Assembly (NCBI GenBank): GCA_947462875.1
Contig: CANHQJ010000016.1
Coordinates: 1 to 64,000 of the forward strand
From: Verrucomicrobiia bacterium
GTDB lineage: Bacteria; Verrucomicrobiota; Verrucomicrobiia; Verrucomicrobiales; Akkermansiaceae
Direction: 5' to 3'
Length of the DNA stretch: 64,000 nucleotides
The position numbers and the translations under genes are program-made. A model generated the notes under the pieces. The model saw only the letters and a list, made by a program, of their open reading frames with translations, was not told where the DNA came from and made no database searches. How positions within the stretch are numbered: position 1 is the first letter of the stretch; each line of letters starts with the position of its first letter. This document shows positions 18,377-26,701 of the stretch, piece after piece.

Positions 18377-19327
18377 TCACGGGGCTTTGTCCGCAACGGG
18401 ATACTGAATTTGCAGACCCCGTGGTTTCCAGAATTGCTGAAGCGCGGCACCTACCACGGGACCATCCACCGCATAGGAAATGGGCCGGTAGCGCTCTTGT
18501 TTCGCGGCTTCCTCCAACAAAGCAACGATGGACCCGCGCCGCACCTCGCCGCCATGAAGATGGTAATGAATCATCAACAAGGCAATCGCGTATGCCTGAT
18601 AACGATCCTTCTCCGCAAGCTTGGCCATGAGATCCAGCCACGCACGGCCATGGAGCGGCGCGATTTCCGCCACCGCACGCACGAACACCGTTGGATCATC
18701 ACGCCGGTAGCGGTCTCGCAGGTGATCGCGGATGGACATCTCGGGATTGGCGAAAGAAAAATTACCCGCTCTTGTGTGCATGCAAGCGTAGTATTCGGCA
18801 AAGCCCTCCGCCACCCACGCCGGCAATCTTCCCATATACCGGTGCATGCACAAGTGCACCATCTCATGCACCAGCAAGTCCTCATTGTGAACGGGAGTCA
18901 GCCTGCTGCCAGCCCGGGGCGCTGACTCGAAATAATACGAGCCATTGAGAAAAAGGCACGACTTCCTTGGTTCATAAGAACCTGCCGTGCCTGCGTACCC
19001 ACCCGCCGCCTCATACTGTTTCGTATCCGGATAAATGGCAATCAAGGCCCGCTCACCCGGCGGCGGTGCGTAAAGCGGCAGTGTCTCGTTTTTCACGACC
19101 CATGTGATCGTCTCCGCAATTTGCGCGATGCGCTTGAGATCCTCCCCCTTGATTTCGGTGGGGGAAGTGATGCGGTAATGTGCGGTATGCCATACCAGCA
19201 TGCCGTTTTCCCCGGCTTGCTGCTGTAACGCCACCGCCACTGGAGCGACCTGCTTCGGCAGCGCATGCAGCGATTGCGCGGCACACAGCGCGATCATCGT
19301 TTGCAGCAGAAACACTTTCAGGAGCAT
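18377..19327 (-). CDS. secreted gluzincin-like (HExxH) protein
   Basis: A 316-residue protein from the ATG at 19327, chosen because it opens a signal peptide (MLLKVFLLQTMIALCAAQSL). An in-frame ATG 72 bases upstream would add an unlikely charged segment. The zinc motif is V-H-E-M-V-H-L (HExxH), with W-V-A-E-G-F-A-E-Y 17 residues later giving the third ligand Glu, as in DUF1570/M1-like gluzincins. The role is a putative periplasmic or secreted metallopeptidase. It and the following papain-like gene are on the same strand with a 60-base gap, so a small protease operon is possible. Confidence 0.75.
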   Translation of the reverse strand: MLLKVFLLQTMIALCAAQSLHALPKQVAPVAVALQQQAGENGMLVWHTAHYRITSPTEIKGEDLKRIAQIAETITWVVKNETLPLYAPPPGERALIAIYPDTKQYEAAGGYAGTAGSYEPRKSCLFLNGSYYFESAPRAGSRLTPVHNEDLLVHEMVHLCMHRYMGRLPAWVAEGFAEYYACMHTRAGNFSFANPEMSIRDHLRDRYRRDDPTVFVRAVAEIAPLHGRAWLDLMAKLAEKDRYQAYAIALLMIHYHLHGGEVRRGSIVALLEEAAKQERYRPISYAVDGPVVGAALQQFWKPRGLQIQYPVADKAP

Positions 19328-19430
19328 GCGACAGGAAATCACAAACTCCGCCTGACGAAAACAACGAATTTTTTTCTCATCCGCAACTTTCGCAAACATC
19401 CCGTGTTTCTCCTACCGAATCCAACAACAT

Positions 19431-19697
19431 ATGAAAACACTACTCCTACTCACATTCCTCGTCGCCTGCAGCACCAACGTTCAGGCGGAAGAAAAAGGCA
19501 AAGGCAAACACGGCAAAGCGCATGCGGCAAAACATGAGCTGAAGAAGCGCGATGCCAACAACGACGGCTCCATCAGCAAGGAGGAATTCCTCGCCGGTGC
19601 CAAAGACGCCGCCCGTGCGGAAAAAATCTTTGCCAAACTCGATCGCAATGGCGACGGCGCGATCAACAAGGACGACCGCAACAAAAAGGACAAGTAA
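19431..19697 (+). CDS. secreted EF-hand protein
   Basis: An 88-residue protein with a signal peptide (residues 1-19, VACSTNVQA). A Lys/Ala/Gly/His-rich linker precedes two EF-hand calcium loops, D-A-N-N-D-G-S-I-S-K-E-E and D-R-N-G-D-G-A-I-N-K-D-D. Both loops have the correct Asp, Gly and acidic 12th-position ligands. A Cys at position 13 could be a lipobox, but the +1 to -3 context (V-A-C) is short. It binds calcium in the periplasm or outside. It diverges from the HExxH gene and ends at a strong terminator. Confidence 0.8.
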   Translation: MKTLLLLTFLVACSTNVQAEEKGKGKHGKAHAAKHELKKRDANNDGSISKEEFLAGAKDAARAEKIFAKLDRNGDGAINKDDRNKKDK

Positions 19698-19712
19698 TCG
19701 CATCCATCTCCC

Positions 19713-19751
19713 TCACCGTGCCCGGACACTCCGGGCGCGGTGATTTCATTT
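19713..19751 (+). terminator. rho-independent terminator after the EF-hand gene
   Basis: A 14-bp stem (19713-19726 with 19730-19743, one G-U pair) has a 3-base loop CAC and is followed by TTTCATTT. It lies 16 bases after the EF-hand stop and separates it from the GH20 gene. Confidence 0.8.
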
Positions 19752-19784
19752 GACCGATTCACTGGCACAGAATAGTGCTCATCC

Positions 19785-21590
19785 ATGTTGAGAGCCATTC
19801 TGTTGTTCACGCTGCTGTCCGCCAGCGTTTGGTCGCAAGTCCTCCTGCCCACGCCAACGCAGGTGACGCCGCAAGCGGGCAGTTTCACCTATGGCAACGG
19901 TGTGAAATGGGTCATGGAAGGCATACCACAACAAGACGGTGGTTTCCTGCAACAGCAAATCCGCTCGGCATTCACCGGCAAAAGCAGCGCCGATGCCGGT
20001 AATAAAAATACCATACGCCTCACCGTCTCACCCGCCAGCGCGGTGACACAGGACTATCGCCTGCGCATCGGCCTAACGGAAATTTCCATCGAGAGCCGCA
20101 CACTCGCCGGCGTCTTCCACGGCATCCAGACCCTGCGCCAATGGGTCCCGCTGGGCAGCGATCAGGCGGCCGCTTGCGAAATCACCGACTCGCCCCGCTT
20201 CGGTTGGCGCGGACTCATGCTCGATTCCTCACGCCACATCCAATCGGTCGAGGAAATCAAAACCTATCTCGATCAGATGGCTCTCTACAAATTCAATGTC
20301 TTCCACTGGCATTTGACCGACGACCAAGGCTGGCGCATCGAGATCAAGTCACGTCCCAAGCTCACCGAAGTCGGTGCCTGGCGTGTGCCGCGCGAGGGCA
20401 TCTGGTGGTTCCGTCCCGGTCCGCAGCCGGGAGAAAAACCGACCTACGGCGGCTTCTACACACAGGAACAAATCAAGGACATCGTCGCCTACGCCGCACA
20501 GCGCCACATCTCCGTCGTACCGGAAATCGACGTGCCCGGTCACTCGCTCGCCATTCTCGCCGCATACCCCGAACTCTCCACCGGCGGTGGGCCCTTTCAG
20601 GTCAATCCGGGCTCGAAATTCTACGGCAGCATCGAAAACACGCTCGATCCTTCCAATCCCGAGACCTTCGTGTTTCTGGACGATGTCTTCCGCGAGGTAG
20701 CCGCGCTGTTTCCTAACGAATTCATCCACATGGGCGGCGATGAGTGCCCGAAAAACTTCTGGGCCAAGGACCCCGATTGTCAGGCATTGATGAAAAAGGA
20801 AGGCCTCAACAACCCCGGCGAATTGCAATCGTGGTTCGTCAAGCGCGTGGAAAAAATCATCCACAGCCATGGCAAAAAACTCATGGGCTGGGATGAGATT
20901 CTCGAGGGCGGCCTCGCGGAATCCGCCACCGTCATGTCCTGGCGCGGCAAGGCGGGCGGCATCGCCGCCGCGAAAATGGGACGCCAGGTCGTGATGAGCC
21001 CCAGCCCGGCCTATTACCTCGATCTCTATCAGGGGCATCCGGAAATCGAACCCGCCACCTATGGCATGGCGCGGCTCAAGGACACCTATCAGTTCGATCC
21101 CACTCTCCCCGCCGATGTGGATGCCAAGCTTCTGTTAGGCATTCAGGCGAATCTCTGGACCGAGGAAATCCCCACCTTCCGCCACTTGCAGTACATGACC
21201 TGGCCGCGCGCTTTTGCCGTGGCGGAGGAAGCCTGGTCAGCCAAGGCCGATCAGAAAGACTGGCCGGCATTCGTCAAAAAAGTGGAAGCACAGTTCCCGC
21301 GTTTCGATGCCATGGGCTGGAACTACGCGCGTTCCCTCTATGATCCCGCCGTGAGTTTTTCCGCCGATAAAAAATCCATCGTGCTGACGCCGGAAATCGA
21401 TGGCTTGCAAATCCACTACACCTTCGACGATGCCGAGCCGGATGCCAGCTATCCTGTGTATCAAGGACCGCTGCCCATCCCCCAGGGAGCCAGCCATCTG
21501 CGCACCCGCACCTATCGCGATGGCAAACCCATCGGCCGCCTGACCCTCATCACCATCGCCAACATCGCCAAGGACAAGCGCACACCCTGA
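19785..21590 (+). CDS. glycoside hydrolase family 20 beta-N-acetylhexosaminidase
   Basis: A 601-residue secreted enzyme (signal peptide about 1-17). An N-terminal GH20b domain (about 20-140) is followed by the GH20 barrel with W-R-G-L-M-L-D-S-S-R-H, H-W-H-L-T-D-D-Q-G-W and the catalytic pair Asp319-Glu320 in G-G-D-E-C-P-K. The Asp holds the substrate acetamido group and the Glu is the general acid. The C-terminal part (about 530-600) looks like the CHB/HEX C-terminal beta domain. It releases N-acetylglucosamine from chitin, murein or glycan oligosaccharides. The next gene is an outer-membrane porin, which may import the products. Confidence 0.93.
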   Translation: MLRAILLFTLLSASVWSQVLLPTPTQVTPQAGSFTYGNGVKWVMEGIPQQDGGFLQQQIRSAFTGKSSADAGNKNTIRLTVSPASAVTQDYRLRIGLTEISIESRTLAGVFHGIQTLRQWVPLGSDQAAACEITDSPRFGWRGLMLDSSRHIQSVEEIKTYLDQMALYKFNVFHWHLTDDQGWRIEIKSRPKLTEVGAWRVPREGIWWFRPGPQPGEKPTYGGFYTQEQIKDIVAYAAQRHISVVPEIDVPGHSLAILAAYPELSTGGGPFQVNPGSKFYGSIENTLDPSNPETFVFLDDVFREVAALFPNEFIHMGGDECPKNFWAKDPDCQALMKKEGLNNPGELQSWFVKRVEKIIHSHGKKLMGWDEILEGGLAESATVMSWRGKAGGIAAAKMGRQVVMSPSPAYYLDLYQGHPEIEPATYGMARLKDTYQFDPTLPADVDAKLLLGIQANLWTEEIPTFRHLQYMTWPRAFAVAEEAWSAKADQKDWPAFVKKVEAQFPRFDAMGWNYARSLYDPAVSFSADKKSIVLTPEIDGLQIHYTFDDAEPDASYPVYQGPLPIPQGASHLRTRTYRDGKPIGRLTLITIANIAKDKRTP

Positions 21591-21676
21591 CGTTTGAATC
21601 ATGACATTCGTTGCCGGGGATCATCCTTGACGGAATGGAGCCGTGCTCCTACGCCTCTGCGTGTAGCACGCAACTC

Positions 21677-23083
21677 ATGATTCTCCCCATCCATCTGCGG
21701 ACCAATGCGTATGCCGGAATCATCCGATTCTGCATTTTGCTGGCATGCCAGATCGCTGCATCCGTGGCGGAGGAAATGGAAAAGGGCATTTCATACTATC
21801 AGGCATCGCCGAGCTACAGCACCACGCGCGATCCTGACGTGCCGAAATACGCCCACACTCTGGACCAATACCCTTGGCTCGATCTCGGCATGGATCACCG
21901 CACGCGTTTTGAATATCGCGATGACGACATCCGCCGCCCCGAGGCCGGACTGGACATGCCGTTTCTCTATCGGACACGCGCCTTCCTCGGCATCCGTGAT
22001 GTGCTGGACCCTTTCCGTTTCGCCATCGAAATGCAGGACTCCCGCCGCTCTAACGGAAACTACCCGCAGGATAACCGCGACTTCAACGAGTTCGAGCTGA
22101 TCCGGCTGCAGGCGGAGCTCTACTTTGATGATGTGCTCGCCGCCGATCCGCGCGGCAATGAACGCCCGCTCAGCCTGCGCTACGGCATTCAGAATTTTGA
22201 ATTTCTCGATCGCCGCCTGCTCGGCAACAACCAATGGCGCAATACCGCGAACACGTTTCTCGGGTTTCGCGGAGCGGTCGGCCAGGATGCCAATGACTGG
22301 AATCTGGATCTGCTCGCCGTGCAGCCCCTGGCACGCGAGATTTCGGCATGGGATCAACCCGTGGACGGGCAATGGATCTATGGACTCATCGGACACTGGC
22401 GCGGCTGGGAAAACATCACCCTCGAGCCGTTTTATCTGGCGCTGGATCAGGAAACGACCGCCACGGCAGCGGATCGCACGGTGCATTCCCCCGGCCTGCG
22501 CGCCTACGGCCGGTTCGGCGATAGCGGCTTTGATTTTGATGCGAGCATCATCCATCAGTTCGGGGAAAACGGCGACCTCGCCATCAATGCCTGGGGCGGC
22601 ACGGTGGAAATCGGCTATCGCTTCGATCATCCGTGGAAACCACGCCTCAGCGCGTTTTTTGGCTATGCCAGCGGCGACCGCGATCCCAACGACGGCACCG
22701 ACAATCGCTTCGAACGTTTTTACGGATTCGGCAGGCCGTGGTCCGCCAATGACTACATCGTTTACGAAAACATCATGGCGCCCAAGCTGCGGGTGGAACT
22801 CACGCCCACATCTCGCTTGCGGGTGGACTTCGGCTACAGTTGGTACGACCTCGCCAGCAATAAGGATCGCTATCCCGGTGCTGACGCGATCCGCGACGTC
22901 ACAGGCCGAAGCGGCTCAGGCATTGGCCACGAATTCGACATCCGCGCCCGCTGGCAAATCACCGATCAGGTGGAGACCATCATCGGCTATGCCCATTTTA
23001 TCCCCGGCGATTTCACACGGCATGCCATACGCCCCGGAGATACCGACTTCGCTTATCTGGAGGTCAATTGGTTTGTATTCTGA
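21677..23083 (+). CDS. alginate-export-like outer-membrane beta-barrel
   Basis: A 468-residue protein starting at the ATG at 21677, with a signal peptide near residues 1-30 (hydrophobic I-I-R-F-C-I-L-L-A-C, cleavage near A-S-V-A-E). An earlier ATG at 21635 is in frame. The mature part has alternating strands with a R-F-E-Y-R-D segment, F-R-F-A-I-E-M-Q-D-S-R and Y-G-I-Q-N-F-E-F-L-D-R-R-L-L-G-N-N-Q-W-R. These are hallmarks of the alginate export (AlgE-like) family. The C-terminus ends in L-E-V-N-W-F-V-F, a barrel-closing aromatic strand. It probably forms an anionic sugar or solute channel. It follows the GH20 gene by 86 bases. Confidence 0.82.
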   Translation: MILPIHLRTNAYAGIIRFCILLACQIAASVAEEMEKGISYYQASPSYSTTRDPDVPKYAHTLDQYPWLDLGMDHRTRFEYRDDDIRRPEAGLDMPFLYRTRAFLGIRDVLDPFRFAIEMQDSRRSNGNYPQDNRDFNEFELIRLQAELYFDDVLAADPRGNERPLSLRYGIQNFEFLDRRLLGNNQWRNTANTFLGFRGAVGQDANDWNLDLLAVQPLAREISAWDQPVDGQWIYGLIGHWRGWENITLEPFYLALDQETTATAADRTVHSPGLRAYGRFGDSGFDFDASIIHQFGENGDLAINAWGGTVEIGYRFDHPWKPRLSAFFGYASGDRDPNDGTDNRFERFYGFGRPWSANDYIVYENIMAPKLRVELTPTSRLRVDFGYSWYDLASNKDRYPGADAIRDVTGRSGSGIGHEFDIRARWQITDQVETIIGYAHFIPGDFTRHAIRPGDTDFAYLEVNWFVF

Positions 23084-23149
23084 ACCGCCGTAACCTCGAT
23101 CGGCACGGGATTACCAAGTCTAGCACTTTTTCATACATCACTTGTTGCA

Positions 23150-23168
23150 AATGCAAGCATCTTGCATT
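23150..23168. promoter_or_regulatory. inverted repeat upstream of the isocitrate dehydrogenase homologue
   Basis: AATGCAAG, three bases CAT, then CTTGCATT form a perfect 8-bp dyad, about 70 bases before the ATG at 23239. Directly left of it is a related TTGCAAATGCAA stretch. This fits a dimeric repressor operator better than a terminator because there is no T-run. The regulator is unknown. Confidence 0.35.
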
Positions 23169-23238
23169 ACTGTCGCGCGCGCCACGGCCATGTGGTCCGT
23201 CATTTTTTCGCCCGCACAGCATTTTTTCCGCAGAACGC

Positions 23239-25494
23239 ATGAATCTATCACTCGCACGCTCCCGCTCCACCATTCTCGTAATCAAAGGCCAAGGCATCGG
23301 TCCTGAATGCATCGAGGCCACCAAAACCGTACTGGCCGCTACCGGACTGGATCTGGAGTATATCGAAGGCAGTCTCGGTTATCCGGATGCGAAAGACTTG
23401 TTTCCACTCCTGAAGGAGCATGCCCCGGAGGCGTACGCTTCGCAATTCGCGGGAGAGGATCCGCTCGCCGTCGCCGAAAAATGGGAAGCCGAGGCAAAAG
23501 AGCAGGCCCGGGCTGCCGGAAACATCAATGACTTTTACAAAAAATTGTTGGCCAAGCTCCAACCCGAAGTTCTCAAGGCCGTCAAAGATGTGGTCACCCG
23601 ACTGGAAAAACAAACACTGATCGAAGCCAGCAAGGCCGATGCGGTACTGAAGGGTGCCCTGCGCACGCTGGATGAAGGTGATGAACCCAGCCGCAATGTG
23701 ACGATACGCAAAGGCTTCGAACAATACGCCAATATCCGCCGCTGCGTCACGCTCGATCCGATCGCGCCGGGCATGCCTGGTGTGGATCTTCTTTTTGTCA
23801 GAGAAAACGTGGAGGACCTCTATGCCTCCATCGAACACCGCCTGGCACGCAATTATCCACAGGCCCTGCGCCACCAGACCCCGGAAGGATGCGAGCTGAT
23901 CTGTCGCGCCGCCTTCGAGGCCGCGCTGCGCGACGGCCGGAAAAAAGTCACGGCTCTGGAAAAGCCCAACATCCTCAAAATCACCGGCGGTTTGTTCAAA
24001 GAGGCGTTTTTGAAAGTAGCGAAGGACTATACCGTCGAGCGGCTCGGCGATCGCGCCATCGCGGCGAATTTCATGATCATCGATGACGGGCTTGCCGCCA
24101 TCGCCGCCGTGCCCGAGCGCTTCGATGTGGTGGTAACGACCAACATGTTCGGCGACATCGGCTCCGACATCGCCGCCAAGGTCTCGGGGGGCGTGGGTCT
24201 GGTGAGTTCTAACAATACCAACCCGAACAACCCGCGCGCGGTCTCGATGTTCGAAACGATGGGCGGCACGGCGGACGACATCGCCGGACAGAACAAAGCC
24301 AATCCCGTGGCCCTCATCGATGCCGCTGCGGAAATGCTCCTGCACATCGGTGGCGAAGCGAACATCCTCGCTGCCGAACTGATCAAGGGAGCCGTGATGG
24401 AAGTGTTGGCTGACGGGTTTTACGTGGGCGACATCGCCAAAGGGCCTTACCAGATCGCCAAGGGTCGCGAGCGCTCGGGCACTCGTGAGTTTGCCGCCGA
24501 AATCGCACGTAAAGTCAGCGAGCTACGCACACTCAAGGACGCACATCCGCACCAGACCATCAAGGAAATCGTCATGGATCGCGTGGATGCCGCGGTGAAG
24601 CCCTTGTTTGATCGTGTGCTGCGCTCCTACAGCCAATACGCCGCCGATATGCGCGCGGGCACGGCACAGTGGAACGCCTTCGCCGAGCGCAACGTGCCGC
24701 CGAATCCCATCCGCTCACGGTCACGCATTGTCGGCTTCGACATGTTTGTCGATGACTGCGGTCTCGTCATAGCGTTTCGGGAGGATGGATCGATTGATGA
24801 AAACGCGTCGGGTGTCGCACCGGCCGTGCGCGATCTTTTTGAAAGAGAAACCGGCCTCAAACTCGATGGTTTGTTTCACTGTGGCCGAGCCGGCAGTTTG
24901 CAGTCGATCCGCAGTTTTGGCCAGTACAGCGCGCGGGTGATGCGGGATTTCCTGGCACGGCACCCTGAGTGCGCCTCTCTCTCTCTCGCCGATGTTCTGA
25001 AAAAAATCGATTCCAGTGCAACGACCGTTGCCCGTTTCAGCGAGGTCCTGTTAGCAATGCCTCTGCGGGATGCCGTGCCGTGCCTGAGTTCCTTTGATGC
25101 GGTAAGCATCAAGCTCATCCAGGCATTCTATCGCGTGCGGGCGGATGAGATACGCCCTTTGTTACACGCCCATGGTTTCAATCTCGTGCGCATCACGAGC
25201 CGCGGCACGGAGATCTATCCAACCATGTGCGACTTGGAAAAACGCGACGTTGATCGCTATCGTATTGAAATAGACCCCAGCGGGCCCCTTGCGGCGCATG
25301 CTTATGATTACGCCCGCATTCAATGCGCGATCATGGCCGCGAAAGGCTGCATCGTGGCAAGGGGCTGGATCATTTCCGAAACCATGCTCAATCGCAATTT
25401 CATCGATGCGGAGGGAGATAAACAAGGGAAGGAAATCACCGGCGTCTCACGCCCCTATGCCATGAATCTGGGAAATCGTTACACCGCGGAGTGA
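23239..25494 (+). CDS. isocitrate/isopropylmalate dehydrogenase family protein with unusual insertion and long C-terminal extension
   Basis: The 751-residue protein is nearly twice the size of usual members. It opens with a nucleotide-binding G-Q-G-I-G-P-E. The core carries Y-A-N-I-R-R, R-E-N-V-E-D-L-Y, the metal-binding T-T-N-M-F-G-D-I-G-S-D and a G-G-T-A-D-D segment. A helical, Lys/Ala-rich insertion of about 90 residues lies between the first strand and Y-A-N-I-R-R. After residue 430 comes an extension of about 320 residues; it holds G-F-D-M-F-V-D near 497 and ends with R-I-T-S-R-G-T-E-I-Y-P, recalling the C-terminal extension of Thermus-type isocitrate dehydrogenase but longer. The likely reaction is NAD(P)-dependent decarboxylation of isocitrate. 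The ATG at 23239 is chosen as the start of the conserved region; the frame is open far upstream. Confidence 0.82.
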   Translation: MNLSLARSRSTILVIKGQGIGPECIEATKTVLAATGLDLEYIEGSLGYPDAKDLFPLLKEHAPEAYASQFAGEDPLAVAEKWEAEAKEQARAAGNINDFYKKLLAKLQPEVLKAVKDVVTRLEKQTLIEASKADAVLKGALRTLDEGDEPSRNVTIRKGFEQYANIRRCVTLDPIAPGMPGVDLLFVRENVEDLYASIEHRLARNYPQALRHQTPEGCELICRAAFEAALRDGRKKVTALEKPNILKITGGLFKEAFLKVAKDYTVERLGDRAIAANFMIIDDGLAAIAAVPERFDVVVTTNMFGDIGSDIAAKVSGGVGLVSSNNTNPNNPRAVSMFETMGGTADDIAGQNKANPVALIDAAAEMLLHIGGEANILAAELIKGAVMEVLADGFYVGDIAKGPYQIAKGRERSGTREFAAEIARKVSELRTLKDAHPHQTIKEIVMDRVDAAVKPLFDRVLRSYSQYAADMRAGTAQWNAFAERNVPPNPIRSRSRIVGFDMFVDDCGLVIAFREDGSIDENASGVAPAVRDLFERETGLKLDGLFHCGRAGSLQSIRSFGQYSARVMRDFLARHPECASLSLADVLKKIDSSATTVARFSEVLLAMPLRDAVPCLSSFDAVSIKLIQAFYRVRADEIRPLLHAHGFNLVRITSRGTEIYPTMCDLEKRDVDRYRIEIDPSGPLAAHAYDYARIQCAIMAAKGCIVARGWIISETMLNRNFIDAEGDKQGKEITGVSRPYAMNLGNRYTAE

Positions 25495-25504
25495 TCTTGA
25501 TGAA

Positions 25505-26575
25505 TCAGCCGTCCATCGTCGGGTAGTCATTGTAGCCCTTCGGTCCCGGGGCGTAAAAAGTCGCCGGATCCGGTTGGTTCAGCGGTGCACCCGCACGCAA
25601 GCGCTCGGGCAGGTCGGGATTGGCAAGGTAACTGGTGCCGAATGCCACGGCATCGATGCCCCCTTCCGCCACCGCCTGTTTCGCTTCCTGCGGGGTGTAA
25701 AACATGTTGGAGACAAGCACACCGTGATAGACCTTGCGGATCGGCGTGAGCACGTCGCCTTTTTGCTGTTGCAGCAAATCGGCGCGCATGACATGCAGAT
25801 AGGCCAGGCGGAAATCATTGAGCTTTTCCGCCAGCCAGGTGTAGAGCCCGATCGGATCGCTATCGCGCATCGAGTTGAAACTGTTGAGCGGGGAAAGTCG
25901 CAAACCGACACGGTCACTGCCCCACACGGTGCTGACGGCCGTGAGAATTTCAAACAACAAGCGCGCGCGGTTTTCCCGGGAGCCACCATACGGACCGCTG
26001 CGTTGGTTGGCGCTATCGCGCAGGAATTCATCGATGAGGTAGCCATTCGCGCCATGGATTTCCACACCATCGAAGCCCGCTTCCTTCGCATTGATCGCCG
26101 CAAGACGAAAGCCCTCGACGATGCCGGGAATTTCCGCATCCTCGAGCGCGCGCGGCAGCACGTAGGGTTTCTTGCCCTCGGGCGTGTGCACTTCATCATT
26201 TTCAATCGCCAGGGCACTCGGTGCCACGGGTTGAGCGCCGCCATTCAGCAGCGGATGACAGGCGCGTCCGCCGTGCCAGAGCTGAAGGAAAATTTTCCCC
26301 CCTTTGGCATGGACGGCATCCGTCACTTTTTTCCAGCCGGCCACTTGCGCTTCCGAATAAATGCCCGGCTCGCGCCAAAAGGCGGAGTTTCCCTCCATCA
26401 CCATCGTCGCCTCCGCAATGAGCAATCCACCACTGGCCCGCTGCGCGTAGTGCTCCACCATCAGCGCCCCGGGAACGTGATCGTCCTCAGCGCGGCATCG
26501 CGTGAGCGGAGCCTTGAAAATGCGGTTCGCGGTGGTAACGGAGCCAATGGTCAGCGGATCAAAAAGTGTGGGCAT
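25505..26575 (-). CDS. old yellow enzyme, NADH:flavin oxidoreductase (alkene reductase)
   Basis: A 356-residue FMN enzyme of the OYE/NemA group. It has the N-terminal L-F-D-P-L-x-I-G and A-P-L-T-R-C, then Q-L-W-H-G-G-R (FMN site), H-G-A-N-G-Y-L-I-D-E-F-L-R-D (His/Asn pair of the active site), and F-G-T-S-Y-L-A-N-P-D-L-P. It reduces activated C=C bonds of enones or nitro compounds using NAD(P)H. It converges on the isocitrate dehydrogenase gene with 10 bases between stops. A perfect palindrome 54-73 bases upstream of its start may control it. Confidence 0.93.
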   Translation of the reverse strand: MPTLFDPLTIGSVTTANRIFKAPLTRCRAEDDHVPGALMVEHYAQRASGGLLIAEATMVMEGNSAFWREPGIYSEAQVAGWKKVTDAVHAKGGKIFLQLWHGGRACHPLLNGGAQPVAPSALAIENDEVHTPEGKKPYVLPRALEDAEIPGIVEGFRLAAINAKEAGFDGVEIHGANGYLIDEFLRDSANQRSGPYGGSRENRARLLFEILTAVSTVWGSDRVGLRLSPLNSFNSMRDSDPIGLYTWLAEKLNDFRLAYLHVMRADLLQQQKGDVLTPIRKVYHGVLVSNMFYTPQEAKQAVAEGGIDAVAFGTSYLANPDLPERLRAGAPLNQPDPATFYAPGPKGYNDYPTMDG

Positions 26576-26628
26576 AGGAAAATGATGTGCCGCAAACTAG
26601 CGGTAATTCATGGACCTGCAACATGAAC

Positions 26629-26648
26629 TTTTCTCTCATGAGAGAAAA
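26629..26648. promoter_or_regulatory. perfect 20-bp palindrome upstream of the OYE gene
   Basis: TTTTCTCTCATGAGAGAAAA is an uninterrupted dyad centred between 26638 and 26639. It lies between the stop of the ABC1 gene and the OYE start, both on the minus strand. With no loop it suits a dimeric regulator's operator better than a terminator. OYE genes are often repressed by TetR- or ArsR-type factors; no regulator is adjacent. Confidence 0.5.
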
Positions 26649-26701
26649 TCCCCGTTTCACTGATGACAGGCTCTTGCGGAAGGCAATCATGACAGGGAAC
26701 A

